A stretch of DNA of 64,000 nucleotides, taken from assembly GCA_029448655.1 (NCBI GenBank), contig JACCLO010000012.1, forward strand, positions 2,728,001 to 2,792,000. Direction: 5' to 3'. The position numbers were made by a program, and so were the translations under genes. This document shows, one piece after another, positions 10,397-22,919 of the stretch. This DNA comes from Wolfiporia cocos (lineage: Eukaryota; Basidiomycota; Agaricomycetes; Polyporales; Phaeolaceae). The notes below the pieces were generated by a model. That model made no database searches, had not been told where the DNA came from, and worked only from the letters and a program-made list of their open reading frames with translations. Within the stretch, counting starts at the first letter, position 1, and each line of letters opens with the position of its first letter.

Positions 10397-13300
10397 TGAA
10401 ATGCAAGGCTGCTGTGGACATCTTGGGAGCCATGCCTCCCTTGAGCACTTGGTATGCTAAAGACTAACAAAGCTGCGAAACTGATGTACCTACTAGGGGA
10501 ACACAACCCAATCTACAGAGTTAGAGGAGGAAAGAAAACAAAGACTTAGAAGATGGACACAAACACAGGACCAAATGATGGGAGACCGACGGAGTGAGAG
10601 GAAGCAGTATGCTATGCATGCAAGGACGAAGGATCGAGCTACCCAGCTCTCTGGACACACCAAGCAGGCGGATGTCAAACAAGTACCTGTTCCACCATAC
10701 CATGAAAACCCCACCAACACAACTGGCATTGAACCCAGCTGGCACCAGCAGTCGCAACCCGAACCAACGAAACCAGTCAACCTGAGAAAGCCCAGAAGTA
10801 TGAAGCCCAGATGCACTTCATCCACCCAGAGTCTGCTCAACAGCCCTAAGGGGAGATTGGCGGAGAAGCCAGGTTCACAAAGGTATACCCACCACACCAC
10901 TCTTTGAAAATGGACAAGCGGTATCCCAAAGAGATACATGGACAATCTGCCATTGGTTGTACCTAGTAAAATAGTTTATTCAAGGGCACAGCCCATGAGC
11001 GAAGAAACATTTTCCGCTCCACCCTTTTAAATACATACCCACACAGCGAAAGAGCATAAGCCCACCTTAATATTTTATATGTAAAAACAAAAACCCTGAT
11101 GAAACCCTCAATAAGGGATTACATCACTTAACGAACCAGGGCTCAGATGAGGAAAGAACAATGGCAGCCTCGCCTGAGCTCTACGAACAATAATCCATGA
11201 AACATGACCTGTAGAAAGGGCATGTGGAACTTTATGACGTACGAACCCAAACCATGGGCGTACATTATGATGTGTGTAGAAACCCAAGAATGGGCACGCA
11301 TAAACATAATGAAGTGAGAGCCAGTACAGGCCTCATGGAATTTTTATGACACACCCGGCACAACCCTCTCAGACACACAGAGGTCCAGGCATGCCGACCT
11401 AACCCTATGGGGAAGGTCATGACCATGCCTATGGGCATAGGGATGTTAAAATCCTGGCAGTAGCACATGTACTAGCCAATGGGATATAAACAACCCACCA
11501 CATCCAGAATGGCCTTAACCAGCAAGGACGTGAAGGGGCAGCATGATGGACAATTCCATGCTGCTCAAAACAAAAGTCGTACTGAGTAATTCGAAATGGA
11601 ATAGATTATTCAGGAACACAAATGACACAACATGGATGATCAAACCAACTCGCGGACCAACCAATGCCTGTGTAATACGACCGGTCACAGCTCGACGGCA
11701 CATAGGAAGAACATCTTGAGAACATATGGAAAGTACTCCAAGACGAAAATGGTGTCAAGTAAAATACTCAGCTGTACCACCTCGGTAGAGGAACCCCCGC
11801 TCAGTAGGCAGCTATCCCAAACAGGAAGCCTAAGCCCTAGCTCGAGAATACAGACTCAACTAGTACTCCAAAGCCCAATGACAAGGCCAGCCAGCAGCAT
11901 CAGTCCCCGCTAATGCAAGAGCCCCAGCGCACTTCACCAGCTCAGCACAAGCTGGACCCGTTCAAAGTCAAGAAACTCCATGATGAACCCATTCCGAGAC
12001 TATCAAAGAGAAACACCGATAGTCCACCAAATGACTGGGCACAACGCCAGTCCATGAACCACCTCAATGAGGAACACCGAGGATCATGACCCATGACCGA
12101 CAAACCATTCTGGTCATGAACCACCCCCGATCTGAACCAAGTAGATCACGGGGGTGTAAATATAATATCTATTACTTGCTAATGGAACTAGAGGAACTAG
12201 AGGAAACAGGAACAGTTCAGTAGATGGACCAACCCTAGAAGAGGGGGTCCTGGTATTCAACGTGACACACACTTCTGTCATAACCAGCAAGCTGAGGGAA
12301 CCACAACCAAAGCAGATGTTCCCTAGTCCTCTCACTACCCCTAACAAGGAGTGATCAAGAAACCAGAACTGCCAGCCTAGGAAGCAACCCCCTCCACTTG
12401 CTATCGAACCGACTCGACTGACTAGATCTGACTACCCAAAGCAAGTTGCCACCGCTACCATCCATATATATGGCCGGCTGTGCCACCACCAAACAATACC
12501 CCGGAAACCTCGATAGAACTGAGGTAGACAGGCCATCATGTGCCTGACCCTAACCCAGCAATATGGGCAGGTCAGACACCAGACACCTAATCACGATATG
12601 CCCGCATGCTAAAACTACACCGCAGGCACCCTTTTAATTATTATTCACTAACGTACATAGGAAGAAACAAACCGAGCAGGAGATCAGGTCTCAACAACCT
12701 GGGCCAGCGACTGAATGACAGATGCCACCAGCAAAGACCATGGAAGCCACACAATCTCAGCATGATGCCACTCCCCAGTACCTTGCCAAAAACAGCGCAG
12801 TGGGAACATGGACCACCTCTCATGTCCAGTTACATGACCACAGGACTATGCCATCGTCCCTCAACTCGAATCGACCTCGTACATGGGCCAAACAGTGCCC
12901 TTCAACACCTTTTCAGGCTAACTAATGCCCCCACACTCATTCGACTGAGCCAGACTCGATGTACACATACCTGAGTCGATCCAGAACCAAGGAAGACGGG
13001 CAAAGCCATGCCCTGAGACCCCCACAATTTGGGAGGTCAGGAAACAGCTAAGTACATAATTCTATGGAACCAAATCAGGAAAGACAAGGGAGACAATGGG
13101 GAACAGGCTACACGCTACCTAGCGGCATATAATAATATGTAAATGTGCGACTCAATACAGAGTGCACGTGGACTTATAACCCGGGGTGAATAAACCCCTG
13201 TACTAGTACCCTTGTGCTCACAGAGGACCAGCGAGCAAACACGAACTCAAAGGACCTCTGTGAACATAAGTATACCCTATAACAAATGGACAAAACATTG

Positions 13301-14703
13301 AGACAAACCATACCTCGGATGTAACATACAAATGCCTACAAACCCAGTACAGGACGTAGAGTGTACTCATGAACATACAACCGAGATGCATTGTTCCTCA
13401 GAAGTATATGAACCACATGGGACCCTACAGGACCACTATGACCAAAGGGCACCGACCCTATAAAACGCTAACACTCCTTTTTGATTATGAAACAAATTAT
13501 GAACCTCCAAGGATGTGGGAAAACATACACACCTTGAATGACACATGGAAGGAACCGAGTACCAAAATCCACCCACGAGGCACAAGGGATAGAAGGATAA
13601 GAGGGAAAGGAGTAGAAGTAGAAGGAAGACAAGCCAAGGACAGCTTGAATCTAAGGGGGGAGGAACCGAGCCATCTCAACAAAAAATCACCCCCTCAAGA
13701 CATCAATGATGAAACCTTGCCTCACCAAACATGGTTGAGGGCTACCACTATGCAGCATTTGGCCAAAACCAAGCCATCACACACACAAGTACTTAGGAAG
13801 TAGACAACGATGGAGCAAAGAAAAGGCACCCTTTTACGATACAAACTGGGGAAAACAAGCACTGATACCCCACTTCCAACAAACCTTACAATACATAAAG
13901 TACAAACCCACACCTAACGAAGGCAACAAAAACAAAAAACTAGAAAAAGACAAAAAAGAAAAGAAATAGATAAAAACACACATACATAGTAACGAATCAC
14001 ACATACCCACAAGCAAAGGAACCACATCCCCTGATACTTACGAATAGGATGCATACAGATAGGAACCAGGACTTCTTACTTATGATCATTTATTTATGAA
14101 ACGGACTAACTGGGTAGACAAACCATTCCTACCACCACAGAGACACAGAGAAATGAGGAACTTGGAAAGGACAAAAGGACAAACATGGACACCGGACGCA
14201 CGAAGGAAACAGACAATCAAGCAACAACACTTTGTGCGAATCTGGAAGGAACATACAGAGCAATATAATTGAACAACGACTGCTCTAAGGGAACAGGCAC
14301 TTGCAGGATGAGTCATACAGAAATTAAAACAGACAGTGAACATTACCCATACCATATCAATTGACCCACTATCAAAACCAGTAAACCGTAAGACGAAGGG
14401 TGATGACGCTTACAGGACCTAGAGACCCACGTGTCCAAAGGAATCCAACGGTAGGCCGAGCTTGGAATCAAACAAACTGGCCAGGTAGCACCAACCGACA
14501 TGAAGGCATAGGACCACTGAAGTAGAAAAGCTACACACTAGCACTTCAGACGCCTCATGGTCAGCCAAAAGTAGACACAAGCACTTGGGCACTAGACAGT
14601 CAAACTAGACCTATAGTGACAACATGCCCAGTGCAGACCCAGTTGAATCATGTCCAAGGAACCTGCAAGGAAACCCAGGATGAGTTTCTAGAAGAGGGGT
14701 TAC
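10397..14703. other. T-poor, A-rich gene-free block (possible decayed non-coding retroelement interior)
   Basis: Over 4.3 kb the + strand is conspicuously poor in T and rich in A; lines I counted have about 22-25 A and 7-9 T per 60 bases. There is no recognisable protein domain on either strand. It ends in a purine-rich tract (AGAAGAGGGG, about 14690) directly before an LTR start at 14704, like a polypurine tract. This fits the interior of a large non-coding LTR derivative, but no primer site was recognised at the left end. Confidence 0.4.
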
Positions 14704-14794
14704 TGTCACACACCAATTTCAAGCCTTTAAGCACAGTACCCTTTCTGATCATCAAGAGCACCCCTGAAAGCTGGAAACCTGATGCCTTGGCTAG

Positions 14795-15276
14795 TGACAC
14801 AAACTCTACAAGACATACTAATAACCCCTATATCCCTATGTCCTAGCCTCCATGCGCAAGACGAGACGTTGCTGAGTCTCTATGGTCGAGTGCAGAGGGA
14901 GTGGCACTAAGCTGGGTCTCTAAGGGCGCACGCCTAGTGGTAGCAGAGAGAGGAGGGCTATCGCCCATACATCGAGATTAACAGTTCTGGGGAGTAAGCC
15001 CCAGAACGACGCAGTATATATACAGGTAGACGCAGCGTAACTAAGACGTAGCGGCCCACCCTAAAGGGGGCCGTGCGCTACTATTGTCATACGGTCACGC
15101 TATGGTGCAATCTACATACCACGTGAGCGGCCCGGCGGGACGGGCATACCGTATCGTACCGCCTATCTGCAATGCGCTTTATCTAATCTATGAGTCACAT
15201 GACCTCGGTCTCACCAGTTCCTGCGTTCGACCCACGTAGAGGGCAGACCCTGGGCCTCAGCCCAAAATCTGTGACA
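14795..15276 (-). mobile_element. Solo LTR nested in the 14.7-kb LTR (TSD GCTAG)
   Basis: A 482-bp unit reading TGTCACAGATTTTGGG...GTTTGTGTCA on the minus strand, flanked by GCTAG at 14790-14794 and 15277-15281. The minus-strand TATA-like ATATATAC is near 15015. Confidence 0.88.
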
Positions 15277-15962
15277 GCTAGAACCAAGCCTTATGTATGA
15301 GCCAGTCAGGGCACTAGCCACCAGCATCACCAGACATGCCCAGAACCCTAGTCCCAGTCCACACAGTCCAAGGCCCAATTGCGAAGCCATATGAGCACAA
15401 CAAGAGCACCATGAGCCAGGCAGCACACCTAACCCAGCCAAGCCACCTGCTGCCAGACACCCCATTGCTCACTAGTTCACCATCCCATCTCAGCTCGACA
15501 ACACCAGCATGGCCATCCAGGACTCCTGGCTAGGACTATCAATATACGTCCACCCAACCAACCAATCCCTATGCCTCCCATCTCCACAGACCACAGCCAT
15601 CACCAGCTACACGATCATTACAGATCACAGACCACATGCCATTACTGGCACGAACTATGTACTATATGGACTGCGGCCTATGGACGGCCTTAAACTCCAC
15701 TAAGCCCTAGCCTACGAGGAACACCAGCCATGGGCAACCCCTATGATGCCACTGATCACAGCCAATCATGCTTGATCGCCCTACATCATCCAAGGCCATT
15801 ACCGGCCAGTCCATGATCACTAGTTACATCACCGATCATGGTCCGTTAACCCCACCATTACCAGCACTGGCCCTGGTCTACACTAGAACCCTGATCATGG
15901 GCTTAGAACCCTGCCATTACTGGCAACCCTCCAATTGACGGGAACCACCAATTGTGCCTGAC

Positions 15963-17697
15963 TAGTGTTGCCGAAGTTCGGTTCAGTTCAGGTTCAGGGG
16001 GGTCTGGGGCTGAACCTAGAACTGAACCGACTGCAGGGAGCCTGAACCTGAACCTGAACCTGGACTGAACCTGCTGAACTGGTTCAGCAGGTTCGGTTCA
16101 TGGTTCGAACTAGGTTCGAACCACTAAATGACTTGCTTTTCTAGAATGTAAAAATCATAATGTTGAGTCCACTGGAGTAACCAATATGCTGCAAAATCAA
16201 TGTGCCATAGACATTAGAACCATGTAAGAACACCGAGACGTGACCAAACACGCATCAAAATGACGCAGAATGCACCACGGAAAGCCAGCTGGTAGGCAGA
16301 ATGCCCATCCGAGGTGGTTTAGCCACAGCTCGACCGATCGTGATCAACCTCGATCGTGCTCGCACAGTGAACGTTGAACCTTCGCTGGTTTGCGCACAAT
16401 CTGAAACGTCGCAAAAGCCCTGCGGACACTCTCTGGCTGCTCATCTAGTTAAAGACAGGTACTATCCGACATTTCTCTAGGCTCTCTAGCACAGACAGGT
16501 CTGTCCCAACCTCGACTGCTTTCCTATAGCTTTTTCCATGTCTTGTCTCTCTAAACTCTGTGCACCACCTTAGATCTACGGTCTATCGGTCTCGTAAAAT
16601 AATTTTCTAGTATTCCAGGACAATCCTCACTGTTTCAGGGTTCGTCTCCGACTTGTCTAGCTTGTAGGGTGCATACTCAGATTTTAGGGCACTCAAAATG
16701 TTGTAGAAAACCTTATAGCTCTCTATGTATTTAGGCGATGTGCAGATACAAGAAAATACATTGATTACTGCCAAGACTAAGTTAGACGAAGAGCTGTGCT
16801 CGAGGCGTTCGCTCAGGACTTAGGGAATCAGTTACCAATGTTTTGATTTGATTTATATTATTCCTGATCCATTTAAAGTGCCGCCGCCGTTTGAATCGCT
16901 ACAAGCTGCGTGTCTCCTAGGTACATTGCTCGCCATCGACCCCTTAAACACCTCACCTATCGTGGCACATCCTGACCTGCCCGGGAAACCCGAGGGAAAT
17001 ATTTTTCTGACAACACCAAACTTCAAGTTCTGCAGTGCCTCTGTTTGGTGTCTATTGGGCTGCTACATTCCAAATCGGCTCTGCGTCTTCTTTACAGTGG
17101 TAAAACATAACTTATGATGCACAATAGTCACTCAAGGCAGCAGATTTGAGCAGTTCAGTAATCAGAATCCATGAGCAGAATGAGTGTGAATTAGCCTGAG
17201 GCAAAGCTAATAACAAACCTTATTAGACAGCTCTGTATATAACCTAGGCTCATGGATATGAAGTGAAACATTGTGAACTACATTTTTTACTTCATCTGAC
17301 AGCAGCGAGTGTAGCCCAGTGCCAAAGAAAGCACAGTACTTCCAACATGGGGCTGAGCTCTCACCATATTGGGAGACTGGAGTATATCAGTGCTGATGCT
17401 TGCCATTGTGAAGCCAGTTATCCATAGTTTACTGCAACAATACTATAGCAAAGATGGCAAGAATATGATTGTAGTTTATGCTTATCCACCAGCAGTTGCC
17501 AGGAATATGTTAATGCTAAGTGGTTCAAGGTTCAGTCCGGTTCGAACCTGGTTCAAGGGTACCCATGGCCCCCCTGAACCAAGAACCGAACCTTGACATC
17601 CTACCCTGAACCGGACCTGGACTGAACCTGAACCTAGGTTCGGTTCCGGCGGTTCAGGTTCTGAACCTTGGTTCTGAACTGAACTTCGGCAACACTA
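15963..17697 (-). mobile_element. Non-autonomous hAT-like element 2 (TSD TGCCTGAC)
   Basis: 1735 bp with TAGTGTTGCCGAAGTTC terminal repeats and the perfect 8-bp duplication TGCCTGAC at 15955-15962 and 17698-17705. The subterminal arms are rich in GGTTCAG words. The right-hand interior (17330-17520) matches the left-hand interior of element 1 in reverse, so both belong to one family. About 0.8 kb in the middle (16140-17110) is not in element 1. No transposase was recognised. Confidence 0.85.
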
Positions 17698-18020
17698 TGC
17701 CTGACAGATTGGTAACCCATCCAATCTGGGCTGTACCCGCTATGTTGCCATGGACATACATCACAGACGCTCCCATGCTCCAATACCATACCGGCCCCAT
17801 AGCTAGACCAATTAGCTTGCACCAGTGCCCTTACCGGCCACTCGGCATAATATGTACAAATAATGTAAAGTCTATATAATCGGCCGACAGTCTTGAGTGA
17901 ACCTCAGACTTGTCTTGGCCTCTTCAGCCTTAGATGCCCTGGACCAGGAAGGTGCCTTTGTGCAAGCCCCCTTCCCCCAGGCATGTGTCTTAGGTTGTAG
18001 CATGTGTCAGAGTCACATTG

Positions 18021-18985
18021 CCCTGGGCCCTTGTCTGAGAAGTAGTGTGTGTCAGCTTGGCTGAGCCCAGCTCATGGCTTTGAGCTGTGCTTTAATTTGC
18101 ACATCACTATGTACACAAGTTTGCCATGGCCTGATATCTTGCGCTGACTCCATACAAGTAAGACTGCATTAATAATAATGCATGGTAGATGTATCTATAT
18201 AGCTTCCCCAATAGGATCTCGGATGTCTGATAACAGTTTTACTCAGTACTACTTATCTCGATGTTCATGTTTGAAAACTATGTAAGGTGTGGGCATTGAG
18301 AGTGTATGCGTTCAATACTACAGAAGGTGCAGGCGGGATCGCATGAGCTTCACTTTCCTTATAATTTCTTCTCGAACTAGATGTGTCGTCAATTTCATGC
18401 AATATGTCAAAGTGGTTCATGAATGCTTGTCATTCACCACTCAAACATCCTGCCTATCTTCGTAGATTTAGACTTCACGTTCGAACAACGACATCTCTCT
18501 TTCATACACTCACCCGATAGAGTAAGAGAGAGTACAAGGTGACAGAATGATCATGCCGATGCTCGGATTATGTCGCTTCGAAATTAACGTTCGAATTGTA
18601 TGCAGAGTTGCTGCGCCGCCACAGAATGATTGGATCGAGATATCATCGATTCATCAGTCGTTGGTGCCCAGGCAAGCGTGACGCCACACATCCCCTTTTT
18701 TGACTGAGCATAGTAATTGGATGATTTAGCGCCATATCAGCGCAGAGTAATATGGACACTAAGACACTTGACAATTGCACAATAACAGAACAGATCGGAA
18801 TCATCGTTTAACGGCTTGCTCAAGTTCTGGTCAACATCCCATTCGTCACGTCTAATGTCTTGTATACATTGAATACAGTAAGCTATAGCAAGCCGGTCAT
18901 TCCACTCCATCGCTCTCGTACAATACTCATATAATAAAACAAGTCTAAGTCTAAGATTACGAGAATGGTGCGATAGCTCGGACCG
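18021..18985. other. Spacer downstream of the permease; possible hAT end near 18106
   Basis: The sequence to about 18106 ends CACATCACTA after GAGCCCAGCTCATGG, resembling a diverged right end of the 1-562 element. The rest is AT-rich with no recognised feature apart from the permease 3' flank. Confidence 0.35.
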
Positions 18986-18990
18986 CCAGA

Positions 18991-20954
18991 TCAAATATCA
19001 GTAGCTGGTGAGCATGACACCACGTAACGCTCTTTCTCTTCGTCGACATCGGCCTTCTCGTCGGTGCTGTCGCGCGTGCTAGAAGAGTCTTCTTCCATGC
19101 GCGATGCAGCGAACTCCTCCGCCAGCTGCTCCCGGGGCAGGGTCGGGTCCACGTTCGCCAGAGGGAAGATCTTGCACATGACGAGATAGACGACGCCCGC
19201 GGTAACCGCACTGACGTACCAGCCGATCTCGTCGATCCTGGTGGCATTCTCGGGGACGCGGACGCCGAACGTGCCCACGAAGCCGACGAAGGGGAGCATC
19301 ATGCCGCAGACATACGCGAAGCACGCGTTCAGATTGAAGCCGTGGAAGTACATGTACGTCGCGCCGGGCTTGGAGCTGTACGCGTCCATGATCCGGAGGT
19401 TCCCCCTGCGCACGATCCAGTAGTCCGCGATCATGATCGCCGCGGTGGGACCCATGAAGATGCCGTAGCCGTCGAGGAAGGCGAGGAACCCGTTCGCGGA
19501 CGCGAGGATCTTCCACGGCTGGAGCGCGAGGGAGATGATGCAGCAGAACCACATCCCACGGGGGATGTTGAAGAACGCGGGGATGAGCGCGGTGATGTCG
19601 CTGGAGAAGGGAAGCAGGTTCGCCCCGAGGATCGCGCCGAAGTTGAACACTGCGGCGCAGAACGCGAGGAGGAACACGAAGAAGCGCATCTGCCCGTTCC
19701 AGCTGTGCTCGAGCATCGCCTCGAGCACGTCCCACTGGTTCCAAATGGTCACTCCCCACGCCTTCTGGAGGGCGGCGGTACCGAGGATGCCGATCATGCC
19801 TCCCTGCGATATGTGGTAGGAGCGGTCTAAGCAACTCGATCATGAGGTGACACCTACGATGGCGGCAGGGAAGGGCACAAATAGCACGTGTGTCCAAAGC
19901 ACAGCGTCCGGACTTTGCGCGTAGCGCGCAAAGTCTGGCATGTTGGCAATGAACGTCGACTAGGAAGATCAGTCAGGTTCTCGATACGCGGCGCCGGCGT
20001 CCCAACAATCAGCGTACCCAATTACCCATGCAGGAGTTGATCGAGCTGACCCACAGCCAGGCAAGAACGGCGCCCTTCGGGAGCGCGCTTTCAGTCGTGC
20101 CAGCCAGGGCCGCGGTAGAGCCGAGCTCGCCCTTGCTCTGCACGAGGCAGTAGATGAGGAGGCCGAACACGGACGGCGGCAGCAGCCACGCCTTGAACGT
20201 GTAGAGCCACCGGAGGCGGGTCGGGCGGAGCGAGCAGAACGGGAGCTCGATCGCCCAGAAGATGAGGAAGCCGACGAACCGCTGGACGGTCGTCCCCACG
20301 GAGTCGGGAAACTGGGCCGGCAGGTCGTTCCAGCGCTTGCCGACGATGCAGTGGAGCATCGTCGACACGAACGCGCCGCCCTGGAAGTCTGTCGGGGGCG
20401 GTCAGCGCGCGCACGGCGGGCGTGTGAGCGGCGGTACGCACTGAGCACGGACACCCAGAGGCAGGCGCAGACGCCGCGCGCGAGCACGGGCCAGTAGTGG
20501 CCGTACATGCCGAAGCACGTCCGGAGGACGACCGGGTAGCCGACGTGGTAGTGCGCGGCGGCGCGCGAGTTGAGCGCCATGCACGTCCCGGACACGAACG
20601 CGGCGATCCAGACCGCGATCGTCGCCTGCCACCACGCGAGCCCGGCGCCGACGAGGCTCGAGCCGAGCGTCCTGCAATGCGGGCGCGGCGTCGGCGCGCG
20701 CGGTGCGGTCAGCGAGCGCGGGGCACGCACCAGTTCCCGAAGCCCATCCCGAACCAGAACAGGCAGAAGTTGTACCACCGCCAGTTGACCATGTGCGGCG
20801 GCGAGGGCTTGAGGTCCTCGTTCGTCCACGAGTGCCGCTGGTGCGCGTTGCCCTCCGTGTGGATGTACTCGAGGAACGCCGCCTTGGACGTGAAGGCGTG
20901 GCGCAGTCTGCCCGCCCAGCCGCGGACGGGTTGGACGACGTTGACGGAGACCAT
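18991..20954 (-). CDS. NCS1-family nucleobase/nucleoside permease
   Basis: A membrane symporter of the nucleobase:cation symporter-1 family, fungal Fur/Dal type, predicted to import uracil, uridine, allantoin or a related compound at the plasma membrane; the substrate cannot be told from sequence. Five exons (complement 20954-20731, 20671-20442, 20388-20018, 19959-19858, 19803-18991) with 53-59-bp GT-AG introns join in frame to 579 aa. Visible family features: a PPHMVNWRWYN N-terminal stretch, SLVGAGLAWWQA, ALNSRAAAHYHVGYPVVLR, an NMPDFARYA segment, and about twelve hydrophobic segments with an acidic hydrophilic tail. The start was taken at MVSVNVVQP, inside a longer open frame beginning at 21005, because the family N-terminus fits. 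GC-rich, unlike the flanking transposons. It is divergent from the importin gene. Confidence 0.9.
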
Positions 20955-22919
20955 CGTGCCAGAGCGGAGAGGGAGAGGGCTCAGAGCAGCAGTCGGAGGA
21001 CACATCGGAGGCCCGCTTTATAGGGCTGATTAGGATACGGCCCATCAGGCACGCTCCATGCTCGATGATAACGGCGAGATGATAGGTAAATCTGTGAAAC
21101 GGACATAATCTCTGCGCCTCTGAGGCCATGTGAGCTGCGCTCGAGTCCACGTGAACCGCTACTCACCGTGTGGGCGGAAGGCATTGAGCGCAGAAGGCGA
21201 CGCCACTGGCTACTGAGGGACGGTCAGTAGAGGCACTCAGAATAGCTCCAGCGTTCATGGGCGTCTACACGCACTCAGATAACAGACTGATCACGGGGGT
21301 CGACGTGCTCATATAGTAGTACGCCCCTGTGCAATTTGAAACCATGCAATGCCTCAACGCTTCGGACTAACGTGAATTTCCAAGAGCGCTCGGGTTACAG
21401 GACTGGTGATGACGACGGTCGCGACCGCTGAGCTGCAGAAGGTTAACATGGACATGCCCCGCGACAGAGATCGTCGTCGATCAGGCACACCGAGGACGGG
21501 CACCGCTTCCCGATCCAAGGGAATATGTCAGTCATGACCATGCCGTCTGGGCAAGCCCGGGGTTGCGTGGGCGGGCCATAGTGTTGTGAGGCGCTGGATA
21601 TGAGCAAGCTTGCGATGTTGGGTCGACGGCAACGAACGGGGTACGGTCGGTACATAATCTGGAAGCACGCCGCCGCAAAGCACAGCGCGCTTGCGCCGCG
21701 ACGGGATTAGGGGCCCTGTGGGACGCCTCTATCACCGTGCGCTGTTCGGGCGCTCAATGTATATGCGCCCTGACTCGATCGTGCCAAGTCAAGAGCGAGC
21801 GAGATATCCAAGCGCGTTGCCGCCAGTCCAGGCCCTGCAGAGGAGATGGCCCAGCGCAGATAGCCGGATTTAAGGAGGCGTTGCCGAGGGATAGCCTGTG
21901 CTGAAGGCAGGTACGAACCGGTGATGGCGGGGGTGGGGGTTGTGCTGCGGTCAAAAAGCGTGCACACAGCTTTGACTGGCAAGCGCGCGTCCTTGGATCG
22001 TCCGCTGATGGCTCGCGCTGGATAGACGCAGCTTATTGTGTGGCGGGTACGGGGTGGCACTGGCACGTCTTGCTTGCGGACAGCCTGGGACCTATATAAA
22101 CATATGGGGACCGAGCTGTTGCACGCGCCTGTTAGAAGAAAACAGAGACAGCGGGATGGCAGACGGGCGTTACGGCCAACCGCAACATCTCACGCCGAGT
22201 CAAGGACGCCACAACCCATACGCACTCGGAACCGGTTGTCAGGGCCTTGGATAGACGGTTTCAATACCTTGCGTTGATGCATATGAGGGTCACTGTATGA
22301 GCGCTTTCACACGGAGTCAGGCGTCGCCCGCTGCCTTTGCAGGAGTGCATTGCGGCGGTGTGCTTGTTCGCACATCTGAAACGCTAGCAGCTGGAATGGC
22401 GGGCAGTACAAGAGAAGCCTTTGTTGTGATTGCGGAGACGCCGGAGAGGGCGCCGAGATGGATTCGTGAATGGGTGCTTCATGAATGCACAGCTTGGGGG
22501 AACAAGCGCGTAGCCGACGCAGAGTGAAGGTGCAAGAAACGTCGGGAGCGCCGGGAGCGTATGCGCAAGGCCGATCAGAGAAGCTGCTGCGTCCAAGCCT
22601 CGTTGCAGCGGAAGATCATGATGACATCCGCGTCGGTCTCTGCGTCGTGCTCGCTCACCGCCGCCGCGTGAGAGCTGGCACGCTGGGGACGAGTGGGAGC
22701 GCGCGAGAGGAGCACAGACGACGCATCAGGCTTGGCGGTCTGCGATGCCAGGCTCGCGGAAGTCGGGGGAGTGATAGATGGGAGCGGCGGGCGTCTGAGC
22801 GACGGATAGCGCCGCGTCGGGGACTCTAAAGCGGAGTCGGGCGGTGTGGCTGCCCTGCGCGCGCCTGCCCTGCTCTCCCGCGACGAGCTCGCGCATATAG
22901 TCGCCACGATCGACGAGCA
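20955..22919. other. Divergent intergenic region between permease and importin genes
   Basis: A 1.96-kb head-to-head spacer that should hold both promoters. It is GC-rich, with several short open frames but none with a recognisable domain or splice pattern. No TATA box or terminator could be assigned with confidence. Confidence 0.5.

Larger units (their letters stand above)
14704..18009 (+). mobile_element. 1.08-kb LTR (same type as 9332-10391) split by a solo LTR and a hAT-like element
   Basis: It starts TGTCACACACCAATTTC and ends GCATGTGTCA. Subtracting the nested units at 14795-15276 and 15963-17697 with their target copies leaves about 1076 bp, against 1060 bp for the copy at 9332. The shared block GCCATTAC...GGGAACCAC and the CAGTCTTGAG...GACTTGTCTTGGCC segment confirm the match. 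It is CpG-depleted relative to that copy. The flanks GTTAC/GAGTC do not match. Confidence 0.78.

Noticed and set aside
9332..18015. Single full-length retroelement with LTRs at 9332-10391 and 14704-18009
   Set aside because: The left LTR has a perfect CATTG on both sides, as a solo LTR should; the two LTRs differ strongly in CpG decay; and no primer site follows the left LTR. Kept only as an alternative.
19079..19897. 272-codon minus-strand ORF overlapping the permease
   Set aside because: Arg/His/Pro-rich shadow frame; the true frame has transmembrane segments and family motifs and splices in frame.
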